From contig NZ_LZNS01000001.1 of NCBI RefSeq assembly GCF_001984575.1, positions 980,717 to 1,044,716 of the forward strand: a stretch of 64,000 nt of DNA. The letters are read 5' to 3'. Below are positions 1 to 7,936 of this stretch, one piece after another (within the stretch, counting starts at the first letter, position 1; each line of letters starts with the position of its first letter). The notes under the pieces were generated by a model. That model saw only the letters and a list, made by a program, of their open reading frames with translations, searched no databases and was not told where the DNA came from. Source of the DNA: Streptomyces sp. MP131-18. GTDB lineage: Bacteria > Actinomycetota > Actinomycetes > Streptomycetales > Streptomycetaceae. The translations under genes were made by a program, and so were the position numbers.

Positions 1-1463
1 AAGGCCGAGAGCCGCATGGCCTGCTCGCGGAGGGCGCCGGGGTCGGCGCCCGAAAGCACCCAGGGGAGCGCGTCCGGTGCCGGGTCCCCGGTCGGCCGCT
101 TCGGCGCCTCTTGCTTTTCGAGGCCCGCGACGACGACATGGCAGTTCGTGCCGCCCAGACCGAAGGAGGACACGCCTGCGATGGGCGCCTCGCCGGGCTC
201 GGGCCAGGGCCGGAGTTCCGTCCCGACCCGCAGATTGAGGGCGTCAAGGGGTATTTCCGGGTTGGGAGTCGCGTAGTTGAGGCTCGGGGGAAGCTCACCA
301 TGGACGGTGCTCAGGATGACCTTGAGCAGGCCGACGATACCGGCAGCACTCTCCAGGTGACCGATGTTCGTCTTCACCGAGCCGACCCGCAGCGGCTCGT
401 CGGCCGCCCGGGCGGCGCCGAGGACTTCACCGAGAGCAGCGGCCTCCACCGGGTCACCCACGGGGGTCCCGGTGCCGTGCAGTTCGACGTACTGCACCCG
501 GTCGGGGCTCGTGCCGGCCCGCTCGTAGGCCAGGCGCAGCACTTCCTCCTGCGCCTCGCGCCGGGGAGCACCGAGGCTGTCGCCGCCGCCGTCGTTGTTG
601 ACGGCACTGCCACGGATCACGCAGTGCACCGGGTCGCCGGCCGCCTGGGCAAGCCGCAGCGGCTTGAGCACCAACACGGCGCCACCCTCCCCGCGGACGT
701 AGCCGTCGGCCCTGGCGTCGAAGGTATGGCAACGCCCGCTCGGGGACAGCGCCCCCATGCCGTTGGAGGTGGCGGTGGAGCCCTGGCCGACGATCAGGTT
801 GACGCCGCCGACGATCGCCGTGGTGGCTTCGCCACGCCGCAGGCTCTCGCAGGCCAGGTGCACCGCCACCAGGGACGAGGACTGCCCCGTGTCCACAGTG
901 AGGCTGGGCCCGGTCAGGCCGAGCGCGTAGGAGACGCGGTTGGCCAGCATGGTGCGGCGGGTGCCGGTGAAGGTATGGGGGCCGACGGCATCGAGGCCGC
1001 CCAGGACGGAGAGTTCGGCGTAGTCGTCCCACATGGACGAGGCGAACACCGCTGTGCGGGTGCCCTTCAGGTCGGCCGGGACGATACCGGCGTGTTCGAC
1101 GGCCTCCCAGGAAAGTTCCAGCATGAGGCGCTGCTGGGGGTCCATCGCCGCTGCCTCGCGGGGCGAGATCTTGAAGAACGCGGCGTCGAACGTGTCGATG
1201 CGCTCCAGGTATCCGGCCGGGGCGGGGCTGCCGGGCTCCTCCGCCCCGGCAGCGCTCAGGCGGCCGGCGGGAGGCGGGCCCACGGCGTCGGTGCCGTCGC
1301 GCAGCAGGCTCCAGAACTCCGCCGGGCCAGGCGCCCCGGGGAGGCGGCACGCGAGGCCGACGACGGCAATGGGTTCGTCCCCGAGTGACGCCGGCTCGCC
1401 CGGGACGGCGTCGGCATCGGAACGCCCGGGTTCCACGGACACCTTCGACTTCTGGACCGTCAT
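1..1463 (-). CDS. Modular type I polyketide synthase, N-terminal KSQ loading domain (partial, runs off left edge)
   Basis: The first 487 residues of a modular PKS read leftward out of the window. Residues about 30-440 form a ketosynthase with PIAVVGLACRLPG, DPQQRLMLE, HGTGTPVGDP (His329) and KTNIGHLES (His369). The active-site motif reads VDTGQSSSLVAVH, so Gln194 (CAG at 882-884) stands where the condensing Cys should be. That is the KSQ signature: such domains decarboxylate malonyl- or methylmalonyl-ACP to make an acyl starter and do not condense. Both catalytic His are kept, as expected for a decarboxylase. After the KS, a post-KS linker and the start of an acyltransferase region are visible. 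There is no N-terminal docking region or ACP, so this should be the first PKS protein of the assembly line. The ATG at 1463 is preceded by GGGAG and AGGAAAC. The gene is divergent from the MFS/TetR pair. Extender specificity cannot be read because the AT lies outside. Confidence 0.95.
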   Translation of the reverse strand, partial: MTVQKSKVSVEPGRSDADAVPGEPASLGDEPIAVVGLACRLPGAPGPAEFWSLLRDGTDAVGPPPAGRLSAAGAEEPGSPAPAGYLERIDTFDAAFFKISPREAAAMDPQQRLMLELSWEAVEHAGIVPADLKGTRTAVFASSMWDDYAELSVLGGLDAVGPHTFTGTRRTMLANRVSYALGLTGPSLTVDTGQSSSLVAVHLACESLRRGEATTAIVGGVNLIVGQGSTATSNGMGALSPSGRCHTFDARADGYVRGEGGAVLVLKPLRLAQAAGDPVHCVIRGSAVNNDGGGDSLGAPRREAQEEVLRLAYERAGTSPDRVQYVELHGTGTPVGDPVEAAALGEVLGAARAADEPLRVGSVKTNIGHLESAAGIVGLLKVILSTVHGELPPSLNYATPNPEIPLDALNLRVGTELRPWPEPGEAPIAGVSSFGLGGTNCHVVVAGLEKQEAPKRPTGDPAPDALPWVLSGADPGALREQAMRLSA

Positions 1464-1769
1464 GTTTCCTGACTCCCGCTGTGCCGTGCGTGGTTCACGC
1501 CCTTGCCACTCGTGGCGCGACGCTGGGATAGCCGTCCGATTCTGTGTCCCCAGGCCGCGTGGCGCCCCCGTGCCGCCCCCCGGACCCGACCCCAGTCGTT
1601 GCCCCGCCGGCACGCCGATCCGGCTGCGGCGGGACGCCCTCCGGGCCGGGGAACGGCCGGCCGGTTCCTGCGAGCCGACGGGGCATGAGCACGCCACAAA
1701 AGGGAATATTGACAGTCACAGTCGCTTGACTGTAGTTGTCTATTGACAGTGACTCCCGAAAGGTGTGGC
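1464..1769. other. Divergent intergenic region between PKS and MFS exporter
   Basis: About 300 bp separate the leftward PKS start from the rightward exporter start. The right-hand 60 bp are AT-richer and hold the promoter and operator listed separately. I see no credible gene in the rest. Confidence 0.6.
1709..1750 (+). promoter_or_regulatory. Promoter with overlapping inverted-repeat operator for the MFS-tetR operon
   Basis: TTGACA at 1709-1714 lies 17 bp before GTAGTT at 1732-1737, a plausible -35/-10 pair. Between and over them is a perfect inverted repeat, ACAGTCA (1712-1718) and TGACTGT (1727-1733), with an 8-bp spacer. A further ACTGT (1729-1733)/ACAGT (1746-1750) pair and a second TTGACAGT (1743-1750) follow. 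Alternating repeats of this type across a promoter are typical TetR operators. The coupled TetR gene is the obvious ligand, by inference. Confidence 0.55.
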
Positions 1770-3428
1770 ATGAGCTCCTCCCAGGACGACCCCGTGCGGA
1801 CGCGCGACGACCACTCACGCCGATGGTGGGCCTTGGGCGCCTTGGCGCTGGCCACGCTCGTCCTCGGCTTCGACACGACGATCCTGAACGTCGCGCTCCC
1901 CACCCTCGCGGGGGATCTCGGCGCCACCACCACCGAGCAGCAGTGGATCATCGACTCCTTCCTGATCGTCTTCGCGGCGACGATGCTGCCCGCGGGCATG
2001 CTCGGCGACAGGTACGGACGGCGCCGGATGCTCGTCATCGGACTGGGGGCCCTGCTGGTCGGCTCGCTGGTCGGCACCCTGGTGGACAGCGCCGAGATGC
2101 TGATCGTCGCCCGCACGATCATGGGCCTGGGCGCCGCGCTGGTCGTGCCGCTGGCCCTCTCCGTGGTGCCCACGCTGTTCACCCCGGCCGAACGGCCCAA
2201 GGCCATTGCCGTGCTGGCCGCCGCGCTGGCGGCCGGCCTGCCACTGGGGCCGCTCCTCGGCGGCTGGCTGCTCGACAACTTCTGGTGGGGCTCGGTCTTC
2301 TTGATCAACATCCCGATGGCCGCCGTCGGCATCGTGGCATGTCTGCTCCTCGTTCCCGAGTCGAAGGACTCGGCAGCCCCGCGGGTGGACCCCCTGAGCA
2401 CCGTGCTGAGCGTCGCCGGCCTGGGCGCCCTCGTCTTCGGAATCATCGAGGGCGCCAGCCGCGGCTGGGACGACCCGCTGGTCATCGCCTGCCTGATCGG
2501 ATCGGTCATACTGCTGACCGCCTTGGTGCTCCGGGAACGCAGGCAGGAACTCCCGACGTTCGACCTCGCTCTGCTGCGCAACCCCGGCTTCACCTGGAAC
2601 GCTTTGAGCACCGTCATGGCGGCCCTGATCCTGACGGGTCTCCTTTTCGTCGTCCCCCAGTACCTGCAAGCCGTTCAAGGCGAAAGCGCGATGGCCACCG
2701 GCGTCCGGCTCATGCCCATGATGGGCGGCCTGCTGGTCGCGGCGCGCGCCGCCAGCATCCTGGTCAAGGCGATCGGCTCGCGCTCAACCATCGTGATCGG
2801 ACTGCTGTTCCTGTCGCTGGCCGGGTTCATCGGCAGCACCACCGACGTGGGCTCCGGTTACGGACTTGCCGCCACCTGGCTGGTCATCACCGGCTTCGGC
2901 ACCGGGCTGACGACGATCCCCGCCACGGATGCCACCTTGGCGCATCTGCCGCCCGGCAGGTCGGGCGTCGGTTCGGGACTGCTGATGACGGGACGGCAGA
3001 TGGGCAGCGCGATGGGTGTCGCACTGCTTGGCAGCGTGCTGGCCCAGGTCTACCAGGGCGGCGTCAGCACCGACGGGCTGCCGGGGAACGCCGCCGAGGT
3101 GGTCGACGAGTCGGTGGTCGCCGCACACCTGGTGGCCGAGGAGGTGGGCGGACCGGTCGGCGCCGGCCTGGTCGAGTCGGCCAACGCGGCTTTCGTCGAC
3201 GCCATGACCACAACGCTGCTGGTCTGCGCCTGCGGGGCACTGGTAATGGCACTGCTGGTGGCCTGGCTCATGCCCTCGCGGCCCCCGGAGCACGGTGACG
3301 ACACGGACGACACGCCGGACGACGACGCGGGTGAGAGCGCGGACGGCACACCACGCGGTGACACGACCGCGACCGAGTCCGAGTCCGGGGCCGACCTGGC
3401 CGTCAACGAGCCGCGTCCCACAGAATGA
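1770..3428 (+). CDS. MFS drug exporter, DHA2 (EmrB/QacA) 14-TM family
   Basis: A 552-residue membrane protein with many hydrophobic segments from about residue 20 to 490 and a charged, acidic C-terminal tail. It has the DHA2 features: GFDTTILNVALPTLA in TM1, QQWIIDSFLI in TM2, and motif A GMLGDRYGRRRMLV between TM2 and TM3. These proton-driven antiporters export drugs and often give self-resistance in antibiotic clusters. The ATG at 1770 follows GAAAGG. An in-frame TTG at 1743 lies inside the operator repeats and is unlikely to be used. Its stop overlaps the TetR start by 4 bp (ATGA), so exporter and repressor are co-translated. It probably exports the product of the adjacent PKS cluster; this is inferred from position only. 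Confidence 0.92.
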   Translation: MSSSQDDPVRTRDDHSRRWWALGALALATLVLGFDTTILNVALPTLAGDLGATTTEQQWIIDSFLIVFAATMLPAGMLGDRYGRRRMLVIGLGALLVGSLVGTLVDSAEMLIVARTIMGLGAALVVPLALSVVPTLFTPAERPKAIAVLAAALAAGLPLGPLLGGWLLDNFWWGSVFLINIPMAAVGIVACLLLVPESKDSAAPRVDPLSTVLSVAGLGALVFGIIEGASRGWDDPLVIACLIGSVILLTALVLRERRQELPTFDLALLRNPGFTWNALSTVMAALILTGLLFVVPQYLQAVQGESAMATGVRLMPMMGGLLVAARAASILVKAIGSRSTIVIGLLFLSLAGFIGSTTDVGSGYGLAATWLVITGFGTGLTTIPATDATLAHLPPGRSGVGSGLLMTGRQMGSAMGVALLGSVLAQVYQGGVSTDGLPGNAAEVVDESVVAAHLVAEEVGGPVGAGLVESANAAFVDAMTTTLLVCACGALVMALLVAWLMPSRPPEHGDDTDDTPDDDAGESADGTPRGDTTATESESGADLAVNEPRPTE

Positions 3429-4060
3429 CCCCTATGAGTTCCAGACCCGCCCCATCCCCGACGTCCGCGCCTCAGGGTGCCCTGCGGGAACGCAAGCGAG
3501 TCCGTACCCGCAGGGCCATCCGCAAGGCCGCGTACGAACTGTTCGACCAGTACGGCTACGAGGCCACCCGCGTGGACCAGATCGCCGAGGTAGCCGAAGT
3601 CTCCGCGAGCACCGTGTTCCGGTACTTCCCCACCAAGGAAGACATCGTGCTCGCCGGCGAGGAGAATCCCGTCCTGGAGGCCGCCCTGCGTGCTCGCCCC
3701 GAGCACGAAACGCCGCTGGCCGCACTGCGTGGGGCGCTGCACGAGGCGATGCGCACCGAGTACGCCACTCCTGAGGCGAGAGACGAGGTCTTCCGGCGGA
3801 TGAGACTGATCTCATCCGTACCGACGCTGCGCTCCCGCCTGCCCGAAACGATGGCACTCACCAGTGACTACCTCGCGCGGGCCCTGGCCGACCGCACCGG
3901 TCACCCACCGGACGGGCTGGAACTGCGGGTCTTCGTGGGCGCTGTGGTGGGGGGGTACCGGGAGGCGATGCTGTACTGGTCCGATCAGGGGATGCACGAA
4001 GACCTCAAAGACGTCATCGACCGCGCCCTTGATGTCCTGGAGAACGACCTCGCCGTCTGA
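3425..4060 (+). CDS. TetR-family transcriptional repressor
   Basis: A 211-residue protein with an N-terminal TetR HTH domain (about residues 28-75). The stretch AAYELFDQYGYEATRVDQIA followed by VSASTVFRYFPTKEDIVL is classical for the family. The C-terminal part would be the ligand-binding and dimerisation domain. The ATG at 3425 overlaps the exporter stop by 4 bp; an alternative ATG lies at 3434. By the usual logic of coupled MFS-TetR pairs, it represses its own operon through the 1709-1750 repeats and is released by the exported compound. Confidence 0.92.
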   Translation: MTPMSSRPAPSPTSAPQGALRERKRVRTRRAIRKAAYELFDQYGYEATRVDQIAEVAEVSASTVFRYFPTKEDIVLAGEENPVLEAALRARPEHETPLAALRGALHEAMRTEYATPEARDEVFRRMRLISSVPTLRSRLPETMALTSDYLARALADRTGHPPDGLELRVFVGAVVGGYREAMLYWSDQGMHEDLKDVIDRALDVLENDLAV

Positions 4061-4071
4061 ACCGCGGCCGC

Positions 4072-4110
4072 GCCGCTCTCGTGTCTCCGCGGCGGAGACA
4101 CGAGAGCGGC
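4072..4110. terminator. Perfect 19-bp hairpin between convergent tetR and acyl-AMP ligase genes
   Basis: The arms at 4072-4090 and 4092-4110 are exact reverse complements around one base. There is no T-tract, which is normal for Streptomyces terminators. The position just after the tetR stop and before the end of the opposing gene suits a bidirectional terminator. Confidence 0.75.
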
Positions 4111-4306
4111 GGCGAGACGCATGCGGCGCGGCGGGCAGGCCACCCGGGTCACGGGGCTTCGGCGCCGAGCCCGGCGAACTCAGGGGCGGGCCCGAACGAG
4201 TACTCGGCCTGCTTCGGCATGGGAAGGTCGAGCAGGCCGGGTGAGCCCGGGTCGCGCGGCGACCGATCCATGACGTCCTTCCCCGCTTCGGTCGTCGAGG
4301 AAGGCG

Positions 4307-5860
4307 TTACTCGTCGCGCAGGTGGCGGCGCAGGACTTTGCCCGCGGCGTTGCGGGGGAGCTCGTCGAGAAACTCGTAGTCGGTGGGGGCCTTGTAGTCG
4401 GCCAGCCGATCCTTGAGGAACAGCCGCAGGTCGCGGGCCGTGAGCCGGGTGCCGGGACGGGAGACGACGCAGGCCCGGACGGCCTCGCCGCGCACCTCGT
4501 GGGCGATGCCGACGACGGCGGCGTCGGCCACATCGGGATGGGCGCGCAGGGCCTCCTCGACCTCGGCGGGGTAGACGTTCTCGCCGCCGACGAGAATGAC
4601 GTCCTTGATGCGGTCGTGGAGGTAGACGTAGCCGTCCTCGTCGACGTGACCGGCGTCGCCGGTGTGCAGCCAGCCGTCGGCGAGGACCTGCCCGGTCTGG
4701 CCGGGCTGCTTCCAGTAGCCCGTCATCACCGCGGGGGTGTCGATCCACAGTTCCCCCACCTCCCCCGGCGGCAGCGGATTGCCACCACGGTCCACGGCCT
4801 GGACCGTGACGCCCGGGTAGGGGCGGCCGACGGCCTTCAAGCGCGGGTTGCCCGGCACGTGGTCGGCCGGGGGAAGGCAGACGGCGGACGCGCAGGTCTC
4901 GGTGAGGCCGTATATCTGGGCGAACTCGCAACCCAGCACTTCCAGGCACTGCTGAAGCAGCGGCTCCGGCATCGGGGAACCGCCGTAGACGACCTTGCGC
5001 AGCTCGGTGAACTTCTCGGCTCCCGCGCCGGGTTCTGACAGCAGGATCTGGAGCATGGACGGCACAACGAGGGTGGTGGTGATTCTGCTGTCGCAGAGCA
5101 GCTCCATGGCGTCGTCGAAGCCCTGCGAGAGAACGTTGGTGGCACCGGCCCGGAAGCCCTGGAGGAACCACCAGGGGCCGCCGATGTGGTGGCCGGGCAG
5201 CACGTTCAGACTGCGGTCCTCGGGCAGCCAGTCGAGCCAGTCCAGGTCGTGCCGGGCCAGCAGGTCGTTGATGGCCCAGAAGGTGCTCTGGGCCAGGACA
5301 ACGCCCTTGGGCGCGCCCGTGGTGCCGCTGGTGTACATCTGCACCAGGGCGCCGCCGGGCCCGGGAGCCGTGGGCAGATCGGAGTCCGGGTGGCCGGTCT
5401 GCCAGTCGGCGAGTACGGGCGTATCCGCGGTGGCCTCGTCGAGGGCGACCACGATACGCAACGCCGACAGGCCGGGGCGGATGCCCTCCACGCCCCGCAG
5501 GTGGCCGGGGTCGGCGAAGAGGATTTCGGCACCGGAGTCGCCGAGCACGTGACCGATCTCCCCCGGCGTCAGGCGCGGGTCCACGGGCACCAGGACGGTG
5601 CCGGTCTTCGCGCAGGCCAGCAGCAGGTCGTAATAGTGCTCGCTGTCGTGTCCGAGGTAGGCGATGCGCATGCCGGGAACGGCGTCCGCGGCCAGCAGGG
5701 CGTGGGCCGTCCGGTTGCTGCGCAGGTGGAGTTCGCGGAAGGTCACGGTGCGGCCGGCGCATTCGACGGCCGGCTCGTCGGGCCGGTGGGCGGCGTGGTG
5801 GGCGGCGGTGGCCGCGAGGGTGGGCAGGCGACCGGTCGGGGCGGCGGCAACGCTGGTCAT
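4307..5860 (-). CDS. Acyl-AMP ligase / acyl-CoA synthetase (ScoC/FadD10-like by context)
   Basis: A 517-residue member of the ANL adenylating superfamily. Motifs in order are YTSGTTGAPKGVV (ATP loop, about 170), YGLTETCAS (about 315), the LHTGDAGHVDEDGYVYLHDR hinge region (about 400), and the C-terminal lysine motif NAAGKVLRR (about 505). It would activate a short acid as the acyl-adenylate for transfer to a carrier protein or CoA. The last gene of a four-gene leftward cassette, it overlaps the DH-protein stop by 4 bp (ATGA). In isonitrile lipopeptide operons the equivalent ligase (ScoC; FadD10 in mycobacteria) loads a beta,gamma- or alpha,beta-unsaturated acid on an ACP. That role here is inferred from neighbours, not from a diagnostic residue. 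Confidence 0.9.
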   Translation of the reverse strand: MTSVAAAPTGRLPTLAATAAHHAAHRPDEPAVECAGRTVTFRELHLRSNRTAHALLAADAVPGMRIAYLGHDSEHYYDLLLACAKTGTVLVPVDPRLTPGEIGHVLGDSGAEILFADPGHLRGVEGIRPGLSALRIVVALDEATADTPVLADWQTGHPDSDLPTAPGPGGALVQMYTSGTTGAPKGVVLAQSTFWAINDLLARHDLDWLDWLPEDRSLNVLPGHHIGGPWWFLQGFRAGATNVLSQGFDDAMELLCDSRITTTLVVPSMLQILLSEPGAGAEKFTELRKVVYGGSPMPEPLLQQCLEVLGCEFAQIYGLTETCASAVCLPPADHVPGNPRLKAVGRPYPGVTVQAVDRGGNPLPPGEVGELWIDTPAVMTGYWKQPGQTGQVLADGWLHTGDAGHVDEDGYVYLHDRIKDVILVGGENVYPAEVEEALRAHPDVADAAVVGIAHEVRGEAVRACVVSRPGTRLTARDLRLFLKDRLADYKAPTDYEFLDELPRNAAGKVLRRHLRDE

Positions 5861-7269
5861 CGTTCGTCTTCCTGGGGAGTGGCCGGCCGACCTTCGACGA
5901 ACTCGGCGAGGGCGCTCACGGACGGGTGGTCGAAGGTGGCGGCGGTGGACAGGGGGATACGGAAGCAGAGTTCGAGGGTGTTCTTCAGTTCCACGGCGGC
6001 CAGGGGGGCGGCCGTGCCTGTGCCGCGGCTGACCGCGGTGAACGTCTCCTCGGTCTCGTCGAGGATGTAGGCGGTGACGGGAACCGCGGAGAGGAGGCCC
6101 TCGGCGAGCTGGCCGGCCAGCTCGCCGAGGGTGTCGTGGGCCCATCGCAAAGCCTGCTCCTCGGACGCCCGGGAGCGGTCGAGGCAGGTCAGGACGGGGC
6201 GGGCGGCGTGGACCTCGTCCCGGCCGAGGGCACTGTCCCGGCCCAGGCCGACGAAGCGGGTACCGGGGGCCGGGGCCACGAGGGCGGCCTCGGTGAACTC
6301 GCGGGTGAAGCTCTCGATGACGGTGCCGGCAGCGCGCCCGCCGGTCGCCTCCCGCACCTGTTCGGCGAAGTCGAGGCCGGCAGCCTCGGTCAGGCGGGGG
6401 TCCGGTGGCAGGTACGAGCCGGGCGCGGCCTCCGGGCCGGCCAGTTCACCCAGGGCGAGCAGGCCGGGGTGCGCTTCGCTGACGCGCAGTCCGCGGAAGG
6501 ACGGGCCGTAGTCGACGCCGAGGCCGGCGTGCGTCTCATCGGCCGTGCGCCTGGACAACGGGGCGGAGGCGGCGCGGGCCGCCTCCCGCAGGAGTTCCTC
6601 CACGGCGAGGTCGTTGTCCGTGCCGGGCAGGGCGGTGGGCCGGAGAACAGCGGTGACGTGGGTGCGTTCGATGGAGTCCGCGCCGGGCCCGCCGCCGGCG
6701 GTGTCAGAAGCGTCGTCGGCGCCGCCGGGCTCGTGCACCAGGCTGGTGATCCGGATGCCGACGTCGGCGGCCGGTTCGAGGCTGGTCTCGCCGTGGACCG
6801 CGTCCTGGAGGGCGAGCAGCATCTCGACATAGCCGGCGCCGGGGAAGACCATCTTGCCCATGACCTCGTGGTCGGTGAGGTAGTCCGGCCGGGTGGCGCT
6901 GACCGCGGACGCGAACGTCCGTGTGCCGCGTCCCCGTTCCTCCTCCGTGGTGATCTCCCCGCCGAGCAGGGGGTGGGCGTCCGCGGCCGGGGCGGGCAGC
7001 CAGTGCCCGCGCCGGTCGAACGCGTAGGTGGGCAGCGGGACACGGCGGCGTTCCCGTCCCGCGTGGTGGCCGGCCCGGTCGATGGGCACGCCCGCGGAGT
7101 ACAACTGGGCCACGGTCTGGCGGGCGTCGGTGTCGTCGAGGCGCTGTTTGCCCATGCCGGTGAGGTCCCCGCTGCGCAGGAACTCGGCCAAGCCCTCGGG
7201 CGTGTTGTTGCCACCTGGCAGGCGCAGGCCGATGCCCACGGTGGCTACCGGTTCCTGAGGGGTGGACAC
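5857..7269 (-). CDS. PKS-derived protein: KS stub, post-AT linker, dehydratase domain, degenerate ACP
   Basis: A 470-residue relic or domesticated PKS fragment. Residues 7-35 match the first strand of a ketosynthase (PVATVGIGLRLPGG), then the sequence jumps to a post-AT linker (VPLPTYAFDRRGHW, about 77-90), so the KS body and the AT are missing. Residues 98-360 are a dehydratase with HPLLGGE, the catalytic HxxxGxxxxPG motif (HEVMGKMVFPG, His134) and VDYGPSFRGL. The second DH motif reads DPRLTEAAGLDF, so the usual catalytic Asp may be replaced by Glu. The C-terminal 60 residues resemble an ACP (LAAVELKN, FDHPSVSALAEFV), but the phosphopantetheine DSL motif is AAPL: Pro422 replaces Ser after a small insertion. 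The reading frame is intact. GTG at 7269 is preferred because GAGGAGGAG lies 9 nt upstream; a GTG at 7350 has no Shine-Dalgarno. Confidence 0.85.
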   Translation of the reverse strand: MSTPQEPVATVGIGLRLPGGNNTPEGLAEFLRSGDLTGMGKQRLDDTDARQTVAQLYSAGVPIDRAGHHAGRERRRVPLPTYAFDRRGHWLPAPAADAHPLLGGEITTEEERGRGTRTFASAVSATRPDYLTDHEVMGKMVFPGAGYVEMLLALQDAVHGETSLEPAADVGIRITSLVHEPGGADDASDTAGGGPGADSIERTHVTAVLRPTALPGTDNDLAVEELLREAARAASAPLSRRTADETHAGLGVDYGPSFRGLRVSEAHPGLLALGELAGPEAAPGSYLPPDPRLTEAAGLDFAEQVREATGGRAAGTVIESFTREFTEAALVAPAPGTRFVGLGRDSALGRDEVHAARPVLTCLDRSRASEEQALRWAHDTLGELAGQLAEGLLSAVPVTAYILDETEETFTAVSRGTGTAAPLAAVELKNTLELCFRIPLSTAATFDHPSVSALAEFVEGRPATPQEDER

Positions 7270-7360
7270 GGTGGGGGACTCCTCCTCGGCCCGTGGTGCG
7301 CGAAGGTTGTACCGCCGCGTGGGCCGCTCGTCCTGCGGCACGAAAGGCACCCGGCCCGGG

Positions 7361-7894
7361 TCAGGCGGCCTCGGGCGCGGTGTTTTTCAGGGCCAGCCGG
7401 ACCTTGCCGTGACAGGCGGCGGTCTCGGTTTCGCCATATCGGCACAGCGTGTCGATAATGATCAACTGACCGTTTCCCCCTTCGCGGTTCACGGCCCTGA
7501 CGATATCGAGTTCACCCCAGAAACGCCGCCCGCGCATGGCATCGCGGAAAGAACTGGAGAAGTCGACGATGAACATGTCGGGCAGCTGACGGGCCCAGAA
7601 ATCCTCCATCGTCCAGGAGTCGAACGCGCGCAGCACACGCTCCTTGAGGGACTTCGCCATGATGAAGTAGATCATCTGGTTGAAACAGATGTTGAACTCG
7701 ACTGCGTTGAAGTGCCCTGTATCCTTGATGTAGCAGGACTCGGGTATGCGAAAGTCTCCGCGCAGTCGGATCAGCCCGCCTTTGTCCTGCGGATCCCCCT
7801 TGACCGTGACCGAAGTCTCCCGCAGGTAGCGGCAATGCGGTTTGTACACGGCGAGTACGCTATCCAGCAGGACTTTGTCGTGCCCGAATTCCAC
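7361..7894 (-). CDS. FcoT/ScoD-like hotdog thioesterase-family protein
   Basis: A 177-residue protein that I recognise as resembling the mycobacterial FcoT (Rv0098) and ScoD family by its length and by conserved stretches such as FNAVEFNICFNQMIYFIMAK and DMFIVDFSSSFRDAM. It lies directly between the ScoE-like gene (stop codon to start 42 bp) and the DH/ACP gene. In the isonitrile pathway ScoD adds glycine to the beta-carbon of an enoyl-ACP and releases the N-carboxymethyl-3-amino acid that ScoE oxidises. The GTG start at 7894 is supported by AGGAAGG 6 nt upstream. Function is inferred by homology and synteny. Confidence 0.85.
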   Translation of the reverse strand: MEFGHDKVLLDSVLAVYKPHCRYLRETSVTVKGDPQDKGGLIRLRGDFRIPESCYIKDTGHFNAVEFNICFNQMIYFIMAKSLKERVLRAFDSWTMEDFWARQLPDMFIVDFSSSFRDAMRGRRFWGELDIVRAVNREGGNGQLIIIDTLCRYGETETAACHGKVRLALKNTAPEAA

Positions 7895-7936
7895 GGCGGC
7901 ACCTTCCTGAGTGGGCGTCGGTGTCTGGTAGCGCGG

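Noticed and set aside
111..1388. Long plus-strand frame of 425 codons antisense to the PKS
   Set aside because: Low-complexity antisense shadow; the minus strand carries an unmistakable ketosynthase.
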